Numbered from the stretch's first letter, positions 8,885 through 17,921 are shown. The stretch is DNA of 57,050 nt from Nocardia seriolae NBRC 15557 (GCF_007990715.1 NZ_BJWY01000032.1:1-57050); one strand, 5' to 3'. Numbers and translations: made by a program. Notes: generated by a model not told the origin, from the letters alone.

Positions 8885-8920
8885 CTCGATCCCCAACTCA
8901 GGCAACCGAAAGCGGTAACC

Positions 8921-9751
8921 GTGAGCAATGATGCTTACTTCAAGGACAAGGTCTGTGTGATCACCGGTGCGGGTTCCGGCATCGGCCGCGCGCTGGCGGA
9001 GAACCTGGCCGGGCGCGGCGCGCACCTGGCGCTGTCCGACATCGACGCCGAGGGCCTCGCCGAAACGGTGAAGCGCTGCGAGAAGTTCGGCGTGAAGATC
9101 AAGTCCGATCGGCTCAACGTGGCCGAGCGCGAGTCCGTGCTGCTCTACGCCGACGAGGTGAACAAGCACTTCGGCAAGGTCAACCAGATCTACAACAACG
9201 CCGGCATCGCCCACTACGGCAATGTGCTCGAGACCCAGTTCAAGGACATCGAGCGCATCATGGACGTCGACTTCTGGGGCGTCGTCAACGGCACCAAGGC
9301 ATTCCTGCCGTACCTCATCGACTCCGGTGCGGGCCACGTCGTGAACATCTCCAGCCTCTTCGGCCTGATCGCCGTCCCCGGCCAGAGTGCCTACAACGCC
9401 GCGAAATTCGCGGTGCGCGGCTTCACCGAAGCGCTGCGCCAGGAAATGCTGATGAGCGGCAAGCCGGTCAAGGTCACCTGCGTGCACCCCGGCGGCATCA
9501 AGACCGCCGTCGCCCGCAATGCCACCGTCTCCGAGGGCCTCGACCAGAAGAACCTGGCCGCCCTCTTCGACGCCAAGCTGGCCATGCACACCCCGGAAAT
9601 GGCCGCGCAGACCATTACCGAGGCGGTCCGCAAGGGGCACGGCCGGGTGCTGATCGGCTGGGAGGCCAAGGCCCTGGACCTGTTCGTCCGCTCCACCGCC
9701 TCGTACTACCAGCGCATTGCCGCCGTGGTGCAGAAGCGCTTCCTGCCGTAA
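8921..9751 (+). CDS. Short-chain dehydrogenase/reductase (SadH-like)
   Basis: A 276-residue classical SDR. It has the TGAGSGIG cofactor loop (15-22), NNAG (92-95), catalytic Ser144/145 (NISS) and the YNAAK pair Tyr158/Lys162. Asp40 at the end of the second strand (LALSD) suggests NAD preference. It starts with GTG at 8921. It sits between a Baeyer-Villiger-like monooxygenase and an esterase, a pathway logic of alcohol-ketone-ester-acid conversion. The closest named relative I recall by context is SadH of the mymA operon. Confidence 0.93.
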   Translation: MSNDAYFKDKVCVITGAGSGIGRALAENLAGRGAHLALSDIDAEGLAETVKRCEKFGVKIKSDRLNVAERESVLLYADEVNKHFGKVNQIYNNAGIAHYGNVLETQFKDIERIMDVDFWGVVNGTKAFLPYLIDSGAGHVVNISSLFGLIAVPGQSAYNAAKFAVRGFTEALRQEMLMSGKPVKVTCVHPGGIKTAVARNATVSEGLDQKNLAALFDAKLAMHTPEMAAQTITEAVRKGHGRVLIGWEAKALDLFVRSTASYYQRIAAVVQKRFLP

Positions 9752-9764
9752 GGATCTTCCGGTC

Positions 9765-10679
9765 ATGCTCGATGTGACACTGCCGCTGCCCATCGTCCGC
9801 GCCGCGCTGAATCCGGTCTTCCGGATCCTGCTCAACCACCGGCTGCCGTTCAGTGTCCAACGGGCGCTGATGGATTGGGGCGCACCCGCACAGCGCGCCC
9901 CGCGCGGCATCCATGTCGAGCGGGTCCGCCTCGGCGGCCGTCCCGCCGACCGCGTGACGGTGGGCCCGGTTTCGGACTCCGCCACCGTGCTGTACCTGCA
10001 CGGTGGCGGTTACACGGTCGGCTCGCCCGCCACGCACCGCGCGCTGGCGGGCTACCTGGCCCGTGAAACCGCTTGCCCGGTACAGGTTCTGGACTACCGC
10101 CTGGCACCCGAGCATCCGTTCCCGGCGGCGCTCGACGACGCCGAGGCGGCGTTCCTGGAACTGGTGGCCGCCGGCTACCGGCCCGAACGCATTGCGGTCG
10201 CGGGTGATTCGGCCGGTGGCGGGCTCTCGCTCGCGCTGGCCGAACGGCTGCGCGACCGGCACGGGCTGGTTCCGGCCGCGCTCGGGCTGATCGCGCCCTG
10301 GGCCGACCCCAACGAGGTGCCGGCCCGGGGCCGCGATCTGATCATCAACCGGCCGTGGTCGCGGGCCTGCGCCGCCGCCTACCTGGGCGGGGGCGACGGC
10401 TCGGACCCCGGCTACGCGCCGCTGCTCGGTGAGCTGCGCGGGCTCCCGCCCACCTATGTCCAGGCCGATGTGGACGAGTTGCTGCACGACCAGTGCACGC
10501 GCCTGGTCGCGCAACTGCGCGCGGCCGGGGTGCCGACCGAGTTCACCGAGACCGAGGGACTCTGGCACGTCGCCCAGTTGCAGGCGGGGTTGGTCGGACC
10601 GGCCGCACAGGTCACGCGGGAACTCGGTGAGTTCCTCCGGAAGGCCCTGCGGCCTGCGCAAACCCGGTCCATAGGATAG
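9765..10679 (+). CDS. Alpha/beta hydrolase, hormone-sensitive-lipase family (LipR-like esterase)
   Basis: The ATG at 9765 lies 13 bases after the dehydrogenase stop and gives 304 residues. The oxyanion motif HGGG (in LYLHGGGYTVGS), the nucleophile GDSAGG, an acid in QADVDELL and the His of GLWHVAQL give the full HSL-family triad. It is the third gene of the TetR-controlled operon, and its expected role is cleavage of the ester made by the monooxygenase. No signal peptide is seen, so it is cytoplasmic. A hairpin terminator follows. Confidence 0.92.
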   Translation: MLDVTLPLPIVRAALNPVFRILLNHRLPFSVQRALMDWGAPAQRAPRGIHVERVRLGGRPADRVTVGPVSDSATVLYLHGGGYTVGSPATHRALAGYLARETACPVQVLDYRLAPEHPFPAALDDAEAAFLELVAAGYRPERIAVAGDSAGGGLSLALAERLRDRHGLVPAALGLIAPWADPNEVPARGRDLIINRPWSRACAAAYLGGGDGSDPGYAPLLGELRGLPPTYVQADVDELLHDQCTRLVAQLRAAGVPTEFTETEGLWHVAQLQAGLVGPAAQVTRELGEFLRKALRPAQTRSIG

Positions 10680-10693
10680 AGACCGAAACCTGT

Positions 10694-10728
10694 CGGAGGG
10701 CCGTCCGGGAACCGGTTCGGGCCCTCCG
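10694..10728 (+). terminator. Stem-loop terminator after esterase gene
   Basis: CGGAGGGCC (10694-10702) pairs perfectly with GGCCCTCCG (10720-10728). The loop itself contains CCGG...CCGG. No long T-run follows. It separates the monooxygenase operon from fadD15. Confidence 0.55.
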
Positions 10729-10793
10729 CCGGGAGGTACCTGTGAACGTGGCGTAAATTACCGGCCAGTAGAACCCACTGTGGAAGGGCAGCG

Positions 10794-12590
10794 ATGCGAG
10801 AGTTCGAAGTCCCGGCTACCTACACCATCCCGGAGAACGCCAACATGTCGGACGGCGCGTTCCGGCATGCGGCGCAGACGCCCGACCTGGTCGTCTTCAA
10901 CACTCCGGACGGTAAGGGCGGCTGGAACGACGTCACGGCGACCGAATTCGCCAAGGCCGTCACCGATGTGGCCAAGGGTCTCGTCGCCTCCGGCATCGAA
11001 CTCGGTGACCGCGTCGCCATCATGGCCGCCACCAGCTACGAGTGGGTCGTCCTCGACTTCGCCATCTGGGCCGCCGGCGGCTGCACCGTCGCCATCTTCG
11101 ACAGCTCCGCCGCCGAACAGGTGCGCTGGATCCTGTCCGACTCCGGCACCAAGCTGATCGTCGTCCAGAACGACAAGCACCGGGCCACCGTCGCGGAAAT
11201 CGAAGGCGGACTGGGCGATCTGAACGAAGTCCTGCAGATCGACAAGGGCGCGGTCGCCGAGCTGAAGGCCCGCGGCAAGGATCTCGACGACGCCGTCGTG
11301 CACGAGCGCCGCGCCCAGGTGAAGGCCGCCTCCCCGGCGACCCTCATCTACACCTCCGGCACCACCGGTCGCCCCAAGGGCGTCATGCTCTCGCACTCGA
11401 ACCTGTACGCCGAGTCGGCCGCCGACCGCTCCGCCATGAGCGAGTTCCTGCGGCCCGGCTGCAAGTCGCTGCTGTTCCTGCCGCTGGCCCACGTCTTCGC
11501 CCGCGCCGTCGCGCTGGCCGCCTTCGACGCCGGTGTCGCCGTCGCGCACACCGCCGACTGGTCCACGCTGGTCGAGCAGTTCGGGCAGTACAAGCCGAAC
11601 TTCATCCTCTCGGTGCCGCGCGTGTTCGAGAAGGTGTTCAACGGCGCCAAGCAGAAGGCGCACGACGGCGGCAAGGGCAAGATCTTCGACTACGCCACCG
11701 AGATCGCCATCGCCTACAGCCAGTCGCTGGAGAAGGGCGGGCCCAACATCCTGCTCAAGCTGCAGCACATGGTGTTCGACAAGCTGGTCTACGGCAAGCT
11801 GCGCGAGGCCATGGGCGGCCAGTGCGCCTCGGCCGTCTCCGGCGGCGGGCCGCTGGGATCGCGGCTGGGCCACTACTTCCGCGGCGCGGGCGTCACCATC
11901 TACGAGGGCTACGGCCTCACCGAATCCACCGCGGCCGTCAGCGTCAACACCCCCAAGTTCATCAAGGTCGGCTCGGTCGGCCGCCCGCTGCCGGGCCACG
12001 GCGCGAAGGTCGCCGACGATGGCGAGCTGCTGATCCGCGGCGGCGTCGTGTTCGCCGGGTACTGGAACAACCCGGACGCCACCGCCGACGCCTTCGACGC
12101 CGACGGCTGGTTCAAGACCGGTGACCTGGGCGCCATCGATGACAACGGCTTCATCTCCATCACCGGCCGCAAGAAGGAAATCCTGGTCACCGCGGGCGGC
12201 AAGAACGTCTCCCCGACCATGCTCGAGGATGCGCTGCGCCAGCACCCGCTGATCAGCCAGGTCATGGTGGTCGGCGACGGCGAGCCGTTCATCGGCGCGC
12301 TCATCACCCTCGACCAGGACGCCCTGCCGAGCTGGCTGGAGCGCAACGGGGTCGGGGCCGACACCCCGATCGAGCACGTCATCGAGAACCCGGCGCTGGT
12401 CGCCGAGATCAATGACGCGGTCGCGGCCACCAACAAGCTGGTCTCGCATGCCGAGGCGATCAAGAAGATCCGCATCCTGCCGGTCGACTGGACCGAGGAG
12501 GGCGGCGAGCTGACTCCGAAGCTGTCGCTCAAGCGGGCCGTGGTCATGAAGAAGTACGCGGCCGACGTGGACGCCATCTACAACGGCTGA
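10794..12590 (+). CDS. fadD15: Long-chain fatty-acid-CoA ligase, FadD15 type
   Basis: A 598-residue adenylate-forming enzyme, the usual length for FadD15. Motifs in order are the P-loop YTSGTTGRPKG (about 184-194), the YGLTEST adenine/acyl motif, TGDLG with the ribose-binding Asp, DDNGFISITGRKKEILVTAGGKN hinge, and the C-terminal catalytic Lys region LTPKLSLKR. It makes acyl-CoA from fatty acid, ATP and CoA. The ATG is preceded by GGAAGGG five bases upstream. It is probably its own transcription unit, although its product could activate acids released by the upstream esterase. Confidence 0.93.
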   Translation: MREFEVPATYTIPENANMSDGAFRHAAQTPDLVVFNTPDGKGGWNDVTATEFAKAVTDVAKGLVASGIELGDRVAIMAATSYEWVVLDFAIWAAGGCTVAIFDSSAAEQVRWILSDSGTKLIVVQNDKHRATVAEIEGGLGDLNEVLQIDKGAVAELKARGKDLDDAVVHERRAQVKAASPATLIYTSGTTGRPKGVMLSHSNLYAESAADRSAMSEFLRPGCKSLLFLPLAHVFARAVALAAFDAGVAVAHTADWSTLVEQFGQYKPNFILSVPRVFEKVFNGAKQKAHDGGKGKIFDYATEIAIAYSQSLEKGGPNILLKLQHMVFDKLVYGKLREAMGGQCASAVSGGGPLGSRLGHYFRGAGVTIYEGYGLTESTAAVSVNTPKFIKVGSVGRPLPGHGAKVADDGELLIRGGVVFAGYWNNPDATADAFDADGWFKTGDLGAIDDNGFISITGRKKEILVTAGGKNVSPTMLEDALRQHPLISQVMVVGDGEPFIGALITLDQDALPSWLERNGVGADTPIEHVIENPALVAEINDAVAATNKLVSHAEAIKKIRILPVDWTEEGGELTPKLSLKRAVVMKKYAADVDAIYNG

Positions 12591-12609
12591 TCGCAGCCGG
12601 ATCGGCCGA

Positions 12610-12635
12610 GGGGCTCGCGGATCTCCGCGGGCCCC
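12610..12635 (+). terminator. Terminator of fadD15
   Basis: GGGGCTCGCGGA and TCCGCGGGCCCC form a 12-bp stem with one G-T wobble and a two-base loop, starting 20 bases after the stop codon. Confidence 0.7.
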
Positions 12636-12726
12636 TTCCCGTTTCCGGGTGAAGAGCCCGGTGGAGGGGATGAATAACGAATCCTCGTGATGTGGCGACC
12701 GGGTCTTTACCGGAAGCATCAATGCC

Positions 12727-13878
12727 ATGAGCGACAACGCAATCCACCCCTTCCGTATCGATATTCCGCAGGTCGATCTGGATGATCTGCGGGACCGGCT
12801 GACCCGCACCCGCTGGATCGACGAGGTTTCCGGCACCGGCTGGGAACGCGGCGTGCCCACCGCCTACCTGCGCGAGCTCGTCGGGTACTGGGCCGAGAAG
12901 TTCGACTGGCGCGCAATCGAAGCCGAACTCAATATCCACCCGCAGTTCACCACCGTCATCGACGGGCAGCACCTGCACTTCCTGCACATCCGGTCCGAGT
13001 GGGCCGACGCCACCCCGCTGCTGCTGATCCACGGCTGGCCCGGTACCCCCGCCGACTTCCTCGATCTGATCGACCCCCTCACCGCGCCGAGCGAGCCCGG
13101 CGCACCAGCCTTCGACCTGGTGATCCCGACCCTGCCCGGGCACGGGTTCTCCGGCCCGCTCACCGAAACCGGCTGGAACGACGGCAAAGTCGCCGCCGCG
13201 CTGGCCGAGCTCATGACCCGGCTCGGCTATGAGCGGTTCGGGGTGCACGGCGGCGACCACGGCGCGTTCATCGCACCCAAGCTGGGCCGCGACTTCCCCG
13301 ACCGTGTGCTCGGCGTGCACGTCAACGCCCTGGTCACCTTCCCCACCGGCGATCCCGCCGACATGGCCGCGCTGACCGAGGGCGAGCAGGCGCGACTGGC
13401 GGCCATGAAGCAGTTCCAGGACAACGGGTCGGCCTACATGAACCTGGCCGGTTCACGACCGGACACCATCGCGCAACTGCTCGCGGATTCGCCTGCGGGA
13501 CAACTGGGTTGGATCGTCGAGAAGTACAAGGAGTGGACCGATGCCACCCGTGAACTGCCCGAGGACGCCATCGACCGCGACCGTATCCTGACCACGGTGG
13601 CCATCTACTGGCTCGCCGACACCGCGCGCAGCGCGGCGAGCTACTACTACGAGCGGTTCCACGACTACGCCATGTTCGCGCCCGGGCCGCGGGGCACGGT
13701 GCCGACCGGGGTCGCGGTCTTCACCACCGCGGACTTCGCCATCCGCCGCTTCGCCGAGAAGTCGCACAATATCGTGCACTGGTCGGAGTTCTACTCCGGC
13801 GGCCACTTCCCGGCGCTGGAGGTGCCGGAACTGCTCACCGGCGAGATCCGCGCCTTCTTCGCGGGACTGAACGACTGA
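12727..13878 (+). CDS. Epoxide hydrolase (EHN-domain alpha/beta hydrolase)
   Basis: A 383-residue protein with the N-terminal epoxide-hydrolase lid domain (IHPFRIDIPQVDLDDLRDRL and the WIDEVSGTGWERGVP region), then HGWPGTP (oxyanion), the nucleophile elbow HGGDHGAF with Asp at about residue 177, and a C-terminal GGHFPALE supplying the His. Family members open epoxides with water. Most relatives have GGDWG; here the position after Asp is His. It stands alone between two terminators. The substrate is unknown. Confidence 0.93.
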   Translation: MSDNAIHPFRIDIPQVDLDDLRDRLTRTRWIDEVSGTGWERGVPTAYLRELVGYWAEKFDWRAIEAELNIHPQFTTVIDGQHLHFLHIRSEWADATPLLLIHGWPGTPADFLDLIDPLTAPSEPGAPAFDLVIPTLPGHGFSGPLTETGWNDGKVAAALAELMTRLGYERFGVHGGDHGAFIAPKLGRDFPDRVLGVHVNALVTFPTGDPADMAALTEGEQARLAAMKQFQDNGSAYMNLAGSRPDTIAQLLADSPAGQLGWIVEKYKEWTDATRELPEDAIDRDRILTTVAIYWLADTARSAASYYYERFHDYAMFAPGPRGTVPTGVAVFTTADFAIRRFAEKSHNIVHWSEFYSGGHFPALEVPELLTGEIRAFFAGLND

Positions 13879-13900
13879 TCCACGCCGCCAACGTCATTCG

Positions 13901-13925
13901 GTAGGCCCCGCCCCGCGGGGCCTAC
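13901..13925. terminator. Bidirectional terminator between convergent hydrolase genes
   Basis: GTAGGCCCCGC and GCGGGGCCTAC form a perfect 11-bp stem with a CCC loop. It starts 22 bases past the epoxide hydrolase stop and contains the stop codon region of the convergent hydrolase, so it can serve both genes. Confidence 0.75.
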
Positions 13926-14797
13926 CGCTTTGCGGGTAGCCGATCGAGGAAATCGGCGATGAGCGGGGCGATTTCGGCCAGGTGGGTTTCCAGGGCGAAG
14001 TGGCCGGTGTCGAACAGATGCAGTTCGGCGTCGGGGACGTCCGCCAGGTAGGCGTGGGCACCCGGCTCGGTGAAGAAGGGGTCGTTCGCGCCCCAGGCGA
14101 TGAGCGTCGGGGGAGCGTATTTCCGCAGCCAGGACTGCCATTCGGGGTAACGGGCAACATTCGACTTGTAGTCGAAGGCGAGGGCCACCTGGGCCTCCTT
14201 GCGACCCGGCAGATCCAGATAGTGCTGGTCCAGGGTCCAGGCATCCGGATCGAGCAGGCCCGGGTCGGTGACACCCGCTTCGTATTGACCGCGAGTGCCT
14301 TCCAGCGTGAGCAACTGCCGGATGCCGTCCTCGTCGCCCTCGTGGTCCGGTCGCAGGTCGACGAGACCCTGTGCGGCCTCGGACAATCCGGCCTCGTAGG
14401 CATTGCCGTTCTGCACCACCAGGCCCGCGATCCACTCCGGATGCCGGGTCGCCAGGCGCAGGCCGACGGGTGCGCCGAAATCGAAGATGTACATGGTGAA
14501 CCGGGCCAGGCCGAGGCGCTGGACGAAACCCTCGGTGATGTCGGACAGCCGGTCGAAGCTGTACTCGAAGTCGTCGGGGGCCACGGTGTTCCCGAAGCCC
14601 GGATAGTCGGGGGCGATGAGCCGGTAGCGGTCGCCGAGGGCATCGATGAGGCGGCGGAACTGGTGTGAGGCGGTGGGAAAACCGTGCAGTAGCAACAGCA
14701 CCGGCGCATCCGCGCGGGCGGGTACGGACTCGCGGTAGAAGACCTCGACCCCGTCGACATCGAGACGGCGGTGCTGCACCAGGGGAAGTTCGCTCAT
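13922..14797 (-). CDS. Alpha/beta hydrolase with Asp nucleophile (haloalkane-dehalogenase/epoxide-hydrolase-like)
   Basis: A 291-residue protein from the ATG at 14797. It has the oxyanion motif HGFPTASHQ (38-46), the nucleophile elbow YIFDFGAPVG with Asp106 in place of Ser, an acid near WGANDPFF and the His in DTGHFALETH. An Asp nucleophile points to dehalogenase or epoxide hydrolase chemistry rather than a plain esterase. It is divergent from a CGNR zinc-finger regulator, 88 bases apart, which probably controls it. Its last codon lies inside the shared terminator hairpin. Confidence 0.9.
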   Translation of the reverse strand: MSELPLVQHRRLDVDGVEVFYRESVPARADAPVLLLLHGFPTASHQFRRLIDALGDRYRLIAPDYPGFGNTVAPDDFEYSFDRLSDITEGFVQRLGLARFTMYIFDFGAPVGLRLATRHPEWIAGLVVQNGNAYEAGLSEAAQGLVDLRPDHEGDEDGIRQLLTLEGTRGQYEAGVTDPGLLDPDAWTLDQHYLDLPGRKEAQVALAFDYKSNVARYPEWQSWLRKYAPPTLIAWGANDPFFTEPGAHAYLADVPDAELHLFDTGHFALETHLAEIAPLIADFLDRLPAKR

Positions 14798-14827
14798 GAC
14801 TCCACATGCTTTCTCGTAACGATGTTG

Positions 14828-14881
14828 CATTAGTTTTACGCTTCGTTCTCCTAATGTGTCAATGGCTGGGTGTAGCATTAG
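14828..14881. promoter_or_regulatory. Three CATTAG/CTAATG boxes in the divergent hydrolase/CGNR promoter region
   Basis: CATTAG at 14828-14833, CTAATG at 14851-14856 and CATTAG at 14876-14881 alternate in orientation at 23-25-base spacing in an AT-richer gap. They are candidate binding sites for the adjacent CGNR regulator. If the CGNR gene began at the GTG at 14856, the third box would be coding, which is one reason to prefer the start at 14886. Confidence 0.4.
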
Positions 14882-14885
14882 CCGC

Positions 14886-15470
14886 GTGGCTGATCTCGAA
14901 CCGCTGATCGGTGAACCCCTCGCCCTGGACCTGGTGAACACCCGGCCCGCCGGCGCTGATCTGCTGGAAACTCCTGAGCAACTGGCCGATTGGCTGCGAC
15001 TGGAGGCCGACCGACTACCCGAGCCGCCCCCGGAACACCTCACCGGCAGCGACCTGGCCGCCGTCCACGCCGTGCGCGACCACACGGCCGCGGCCCTGGC
15101 CGCGCTGCTGGACGGTCGCCGCCCGCCGACCGCCGCGCTGAACGGACTCGTCGACGCGCAGAAGGCCGCCCCCGCCATCCGCCGCCTGGACTGGCACGGC
15201 AATACCGTCACCGAATCCGTGGCCCGCATCGGCACCCCGGGCGCTCGCCTGGCCGCCCACCTGGCCGACGCCGCCGCCACCCTGCTCCTGGACCCGGCCG
15301 TCCAGCGCATCAAACAGTGCGCCGCCCAGGACTGCGTCATGCTCTTCCGGCCCGCCCACTCCCGCCGCCAGTGGTGCTCGCCCGACCGCTGCGGAAACCG
15401 TGTCCGCGTCGCCCGCTACTACCAGCGGCACAAGGCGACCGAGTGGGTGTCACCGGCCGACCGTGAATGA
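14886..15470 (+). CDS. CGNR zinc-finger protein (ABATE domain), probable transcriptional regulator
   Basis: From the GTG at 14886 (VADLEPLIGEPLALDLVNT, the conserved ABATE opening) the protein is 194 residues. The C-terminus has C-x4-C (QCAAQDC), then WCS and CGNRVRVARYYQRH, the CGNR zinc finger thought to bind DNA. The N-terminal ABATE domain is proposed to sense small molecules. A GTG at 14856 is possible but adds ten non-conserved residues. It is divergent from an Asp-nucleophile hydrolase that may consume the inducer. Confidence 0.88.
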   Translation: MADLEPLIGEPLALDLVNTRPAGADLLETPEQLADWLRLEADRLPEPPPEHLTGSDLAAVHAVRDHTAAALAALLDGRRPPTAALNGLVDAQKAAPAIRRLDWHGNTVTESVARIGTPGARLAAHLADAAATLLLDPAVQRIKQCAAQDCVMLFRPAHSRRQWCSPDRCGNRVRVARYYQRHKATEWVSPADRE

Positions 15471-15575
15471 TCGACCACACCGGCGACGGCCGGACGTGAA
15501 GCCGGATCTCCGCGTCACTCTTCTGTAATTCTTCGATCGGGTTCGCGGGCCGAAGCGCGCAGTAGGGTCGGTTTC

Positions 15576-17102
15576 GTGGCTGATCGTGGAACGCGAATTG
15601 CCGGCGGGATCGTCGCGGGCGGGGTGACGCTCGGCGTGGCCGAGCTGGTGTCGGTGCTGGTCAGCCCCGACAGCACGCCGTTGCAGGCGGTGGGCGGGTG
15701 GATCGTCGACCACACGCCCGACGGGTTCCGCGAATGGGTGATCGGGCTGGTCGGCACGAATGACAAACTGCTGCTGTTCGTTTCGATGGGCGTGGCGGCG
15801 GTCGTGCTGGCCGGGGTGGCCGGGGTGATCGAGCGGGTGGGGCGGCCCTTCGGGTCGGTGCTGTTCGCGGCGTTCGGCCTGCTGTCCACCATCGCCGCGC
15901 TCGGGCGGCCGAATGCCTCCTGGATCTGGGCGCTGCCGTCGCTGATCGGCATGGTGGCCGGAATCCTGATGCTGCGCAGTCTGATCGAGAAGATCACCGC
16001 GCTCGACGAGGTGGCCGCCGAGCATATGGCCGTCGAGCGACGGCAGGTGCTGCGCGGGATCGGGATCGCGGGGGCTGCCGCGCTGGTTGCCGGGGTGGCG
16101 GGGCGGGTGATCGGGCTGCGGTCGCGGGATGTGTCGGCCGAGCGGGCCGATGTGGTGCTGCCGTCGCCGAGCGGGGTGGAACCGTCGGTCGAGCCCGGGG
16201 CGGATTTGCGGATTCCGGGGCTCACCCCGTACCTCACCAAGAACGCCGACTTCTATCGCATCGACACCGCGCTCACCGTGCCGCAGGTCAGCAAGGACGA
16301 CTGGTCGTTGCGGATTCACGGCATGGTGGATCGCGAGATTCGCTTGAGCTATGCGGATCTCGCGGCCAAGCCGCCGATCGAGCGGCTGGTCACGCTGACC
16401 TGCGTCTCCAATCCGGTCGGCGGTGACCTCATCGGCAATGCGCGCTGGCTGGGCTATCGGCTCGACGAGCTCATCGCCGCGGCCGGGCCGCATCCGGACG
16501 CCGACATGGTGCTCTCGCGCAGCATCGACGGATTCACCGCGGGCAGCCCGCTGGCCGTGCTCGTGGACGGCCGCGACGCCATGCTCGCGGTCGGCATGAA
16601 CGGTGAACCGCTGCCCACCGCGCACGGCTATCCCGCGCGCCTGGTGGTGCCCGGCCTCTACGGCTACGTCTCCGCCACCAAATGGGTGACCGAACTGGAG
16701 ATCACCAGATTCGATCGGGCCGAGGCCTTCTGGACCAAGCGCGGCTGGTCGGCGAAGGGCCCCATCAAGACCGAATGCCGTATCGACACGCCCCGCGCGC
16801 ACGGCACCTTCGGCGCGGGCAGGATCACCGTCGCCGGGGTCGCCTGGGCGCAGCATCGCGGCATCAAGGGCGTGGAAGTGCGTGTCGACCAGGGCGATTG
16901 GCAGCCCGCCCGCCTCGCGGTCGCCCCGTCCATCGATACCTGGGTGCAGTGGGCCTTCGACTGGGACGCCACCGGCACCGGCATCCACACCATCTGGGCG
17001 CGCGCCACCGACGGCACGGGCGAGACCCAGACCGACAAACAGGCCGACGTGGTCCCCGACGGCGCGACCGGATACCCCTCGCTCACAGTACGAATCAGCT
17101 GA
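15576..17102 (+). CDS. Membrane-anchored molybdopterin-dependent oxidoreductase (sulfite-oxidase family)
   Basis: A 508-residue protein. Residues 1-140 hold four or five hydrophobic segments. A twin-arginine-like VERRQVLRGIGIAGAAALVAG at about 153-173 follows, then the periplasmic sulfite-oxidase-fold domain with the Mo-ligand Cys at about 277 (LTCVSNPVGG), and a C-terminal dimerisation domain (ITVAGVAWAQHRGIKGVEVRVD). The physiological substrate is unknown; relatives include YedY/MsrP and SorA types. It starts with GTG at 15576. A twin-arginine segment after an N-terminal membrane domain is a recurrent actinobacterial architecture. Confidence 0.92.
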   Translation: MADRGTRIAGGIVAGGVTLGVAELVSVLVSPDSTPLQAVGGWIVDHTPDGFREWVIGLVGTNDKLLLFVSMGVAAVVLAGVAGVIERVGRPFGSVLFAAFGLLSTIAALGRPNASWIWALPSLIGMVAGILMLRSLIEKITALDEVAAEHMAVERRQVLRGIGIAGAAALVAGVAGRVIGLRSRDVSAERADVVLPSPSGVEPSVEPGADLRIPGLTPYLTKNADFYRIDTALTVPQVSKDDWSLRIHGMVDREIRLSYADLAAKPPIERLVTLTCVSNPVGGDLIGNARWLGYRLDELIAAAGPHPDADMVLSRSIDGFTAGSPLAVLVDGRDAMLAVGMNGEPLPTAHGYPARLVVPGLYGYVSATKWVTELEITRFDRAEAFWTKRGWSAKGPIKTECRIDTPRAHGTFGAGRITVAGVAWAQHRGIKGVEVRVDQGDWQPARLAVAPSIDTWVQWAFDWDATGTGIHTIWARATDGTGETQTDKQADVVPDGATGYPSLTVRIS

Positions 17103-17250
17103 CTGGGAAAGACCGGTCGTTCGGCAGGTCGATCGCGGCGCGCCGATGCTGCGCGGGGGAAAGTTCCGAACGGCTCGTTTGTCGGCGTGCGCGGTTTAGG
17201 ATCGGCGCGGCAGTCGCCGCCCGCCCGATCGAGGAGCCGAGGGAGCGCGC

Positions 17251-17871
17251 ATGTCCGGAGTACTCGAATGGGCGCGGGCGGAAAACCTGCAGCCCGAACC
17301 GATCACGCTCGACGTCTGGAAGAAGCTGCCCCGCGACTTCTGCCGACTGGTCGAGGTGGTGAACGGCGATGTGGTGCGGGCCGAGTCGCCGCCGCTGGCG
17401 CACCGCAATGCCGCGCGCCGCCTGGCCTCCATGCTCGAGGCGGCCGCCGAAACCCATATGAGCCGATACAACGACGGCTGGCTATACGTCGGTGTGGATC
17501 AGGACGTGCTGCTGTGGGAGCACCCGCGGCTCACCGTCCGCCGCCCGGACGTCGTGTTGTTCTCCTGCGCCCCAGCCGATGTCGGCCCGTTGCAGGCCCC
17601 GCGGGGGAAGATCGCCATCGAGGTGGTCTCCCCGGCCACCGAACGCGTCGACACCGCCGACAAGCAGGCCGAGTACGCGCTGGCCGGAATCCCTTGGTAC
17701 TGGCTGGTCTACATGGATCGCGACCGCGTGCACGCCATCCAGACCCACGTCCTGGTGCTGGGCCACTACCGCCCGCACCGCCGCCTGGACCCCTTCGTCG
17801 GCGAGACCCTGATGGACATGCCCATCGAGATCCGAGTCGACTGGACCCGCCTCATCAGCCTGATCCTGTGA
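17251..17871 (+). CDS. Uma2 family (DUF820) PD-(D/E)XK-fold protein
   Basis: A 206-residue protein with Uma2 landmarks: RLVEVVNGDVV near the N-terminus, RRPDVVLFS (catalytic Asp) at about 98-106, and KIAIEVVSPATERVDTADKQAEYALAGIPWYWLV at about 120-153, giving the E-x-V...K part of the nuclease fold. Family members occur in large paralogous sets and their biological role is not settled. The ATG follows GAGGGAGCGCGC. No toxin or methylase partner is adjacent. A strong terminator ends the unit. Confidence 0.9.
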   Translation: MSGVLEWARAENLQPEPITLDVWKKLPRDFCRLVEVVNGDVVRAESPPLAHRNAARRLASMLEAAAETHMSRYNDGWLYVGVDQDVLLWEHPRLTVRRPDVVLFSCAPADVGPLQAPRGKIAIEVVSPATERVDTADKQAEYALAGIPWYWLVYMDRDRVHAIQTHVLVLGHYRPHRRLDPFVGETLMDMPIEIRVDWTRLISLIL

Positions 17872-17878
17872 CGGCACG

Positions 17879-17921
17879 AAAAAGCGCTGCCCACCGGGAA
17901 ATCCCGGCGGGCAGCGCTTTT
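17879..17921. terminator. Strong bidirectional terminator (Uma2 gene / MFS gene)
   Basis: AAAAGCGCTGCCC pairs with GGGCAGCGCTTTT, with an inner CGGGAAATCCCG stem. A-runs and T-runs flank both sides, so it works in both directions between the convergent genes. Confidence 0.9.

Noticed and set aside
7307..9985. 892-residue minus-strand frame opposite the monooxygenase and dehydrogenase genes
   Set aside because: It spans two well-supported genes in antisense and has no motifs; the open frame follows from codon bias.
10758..12860. 700-residue minus-strand frame opposite fadD15
   Set aside because: Antisense of a conserved ligase; no start signal or domain.
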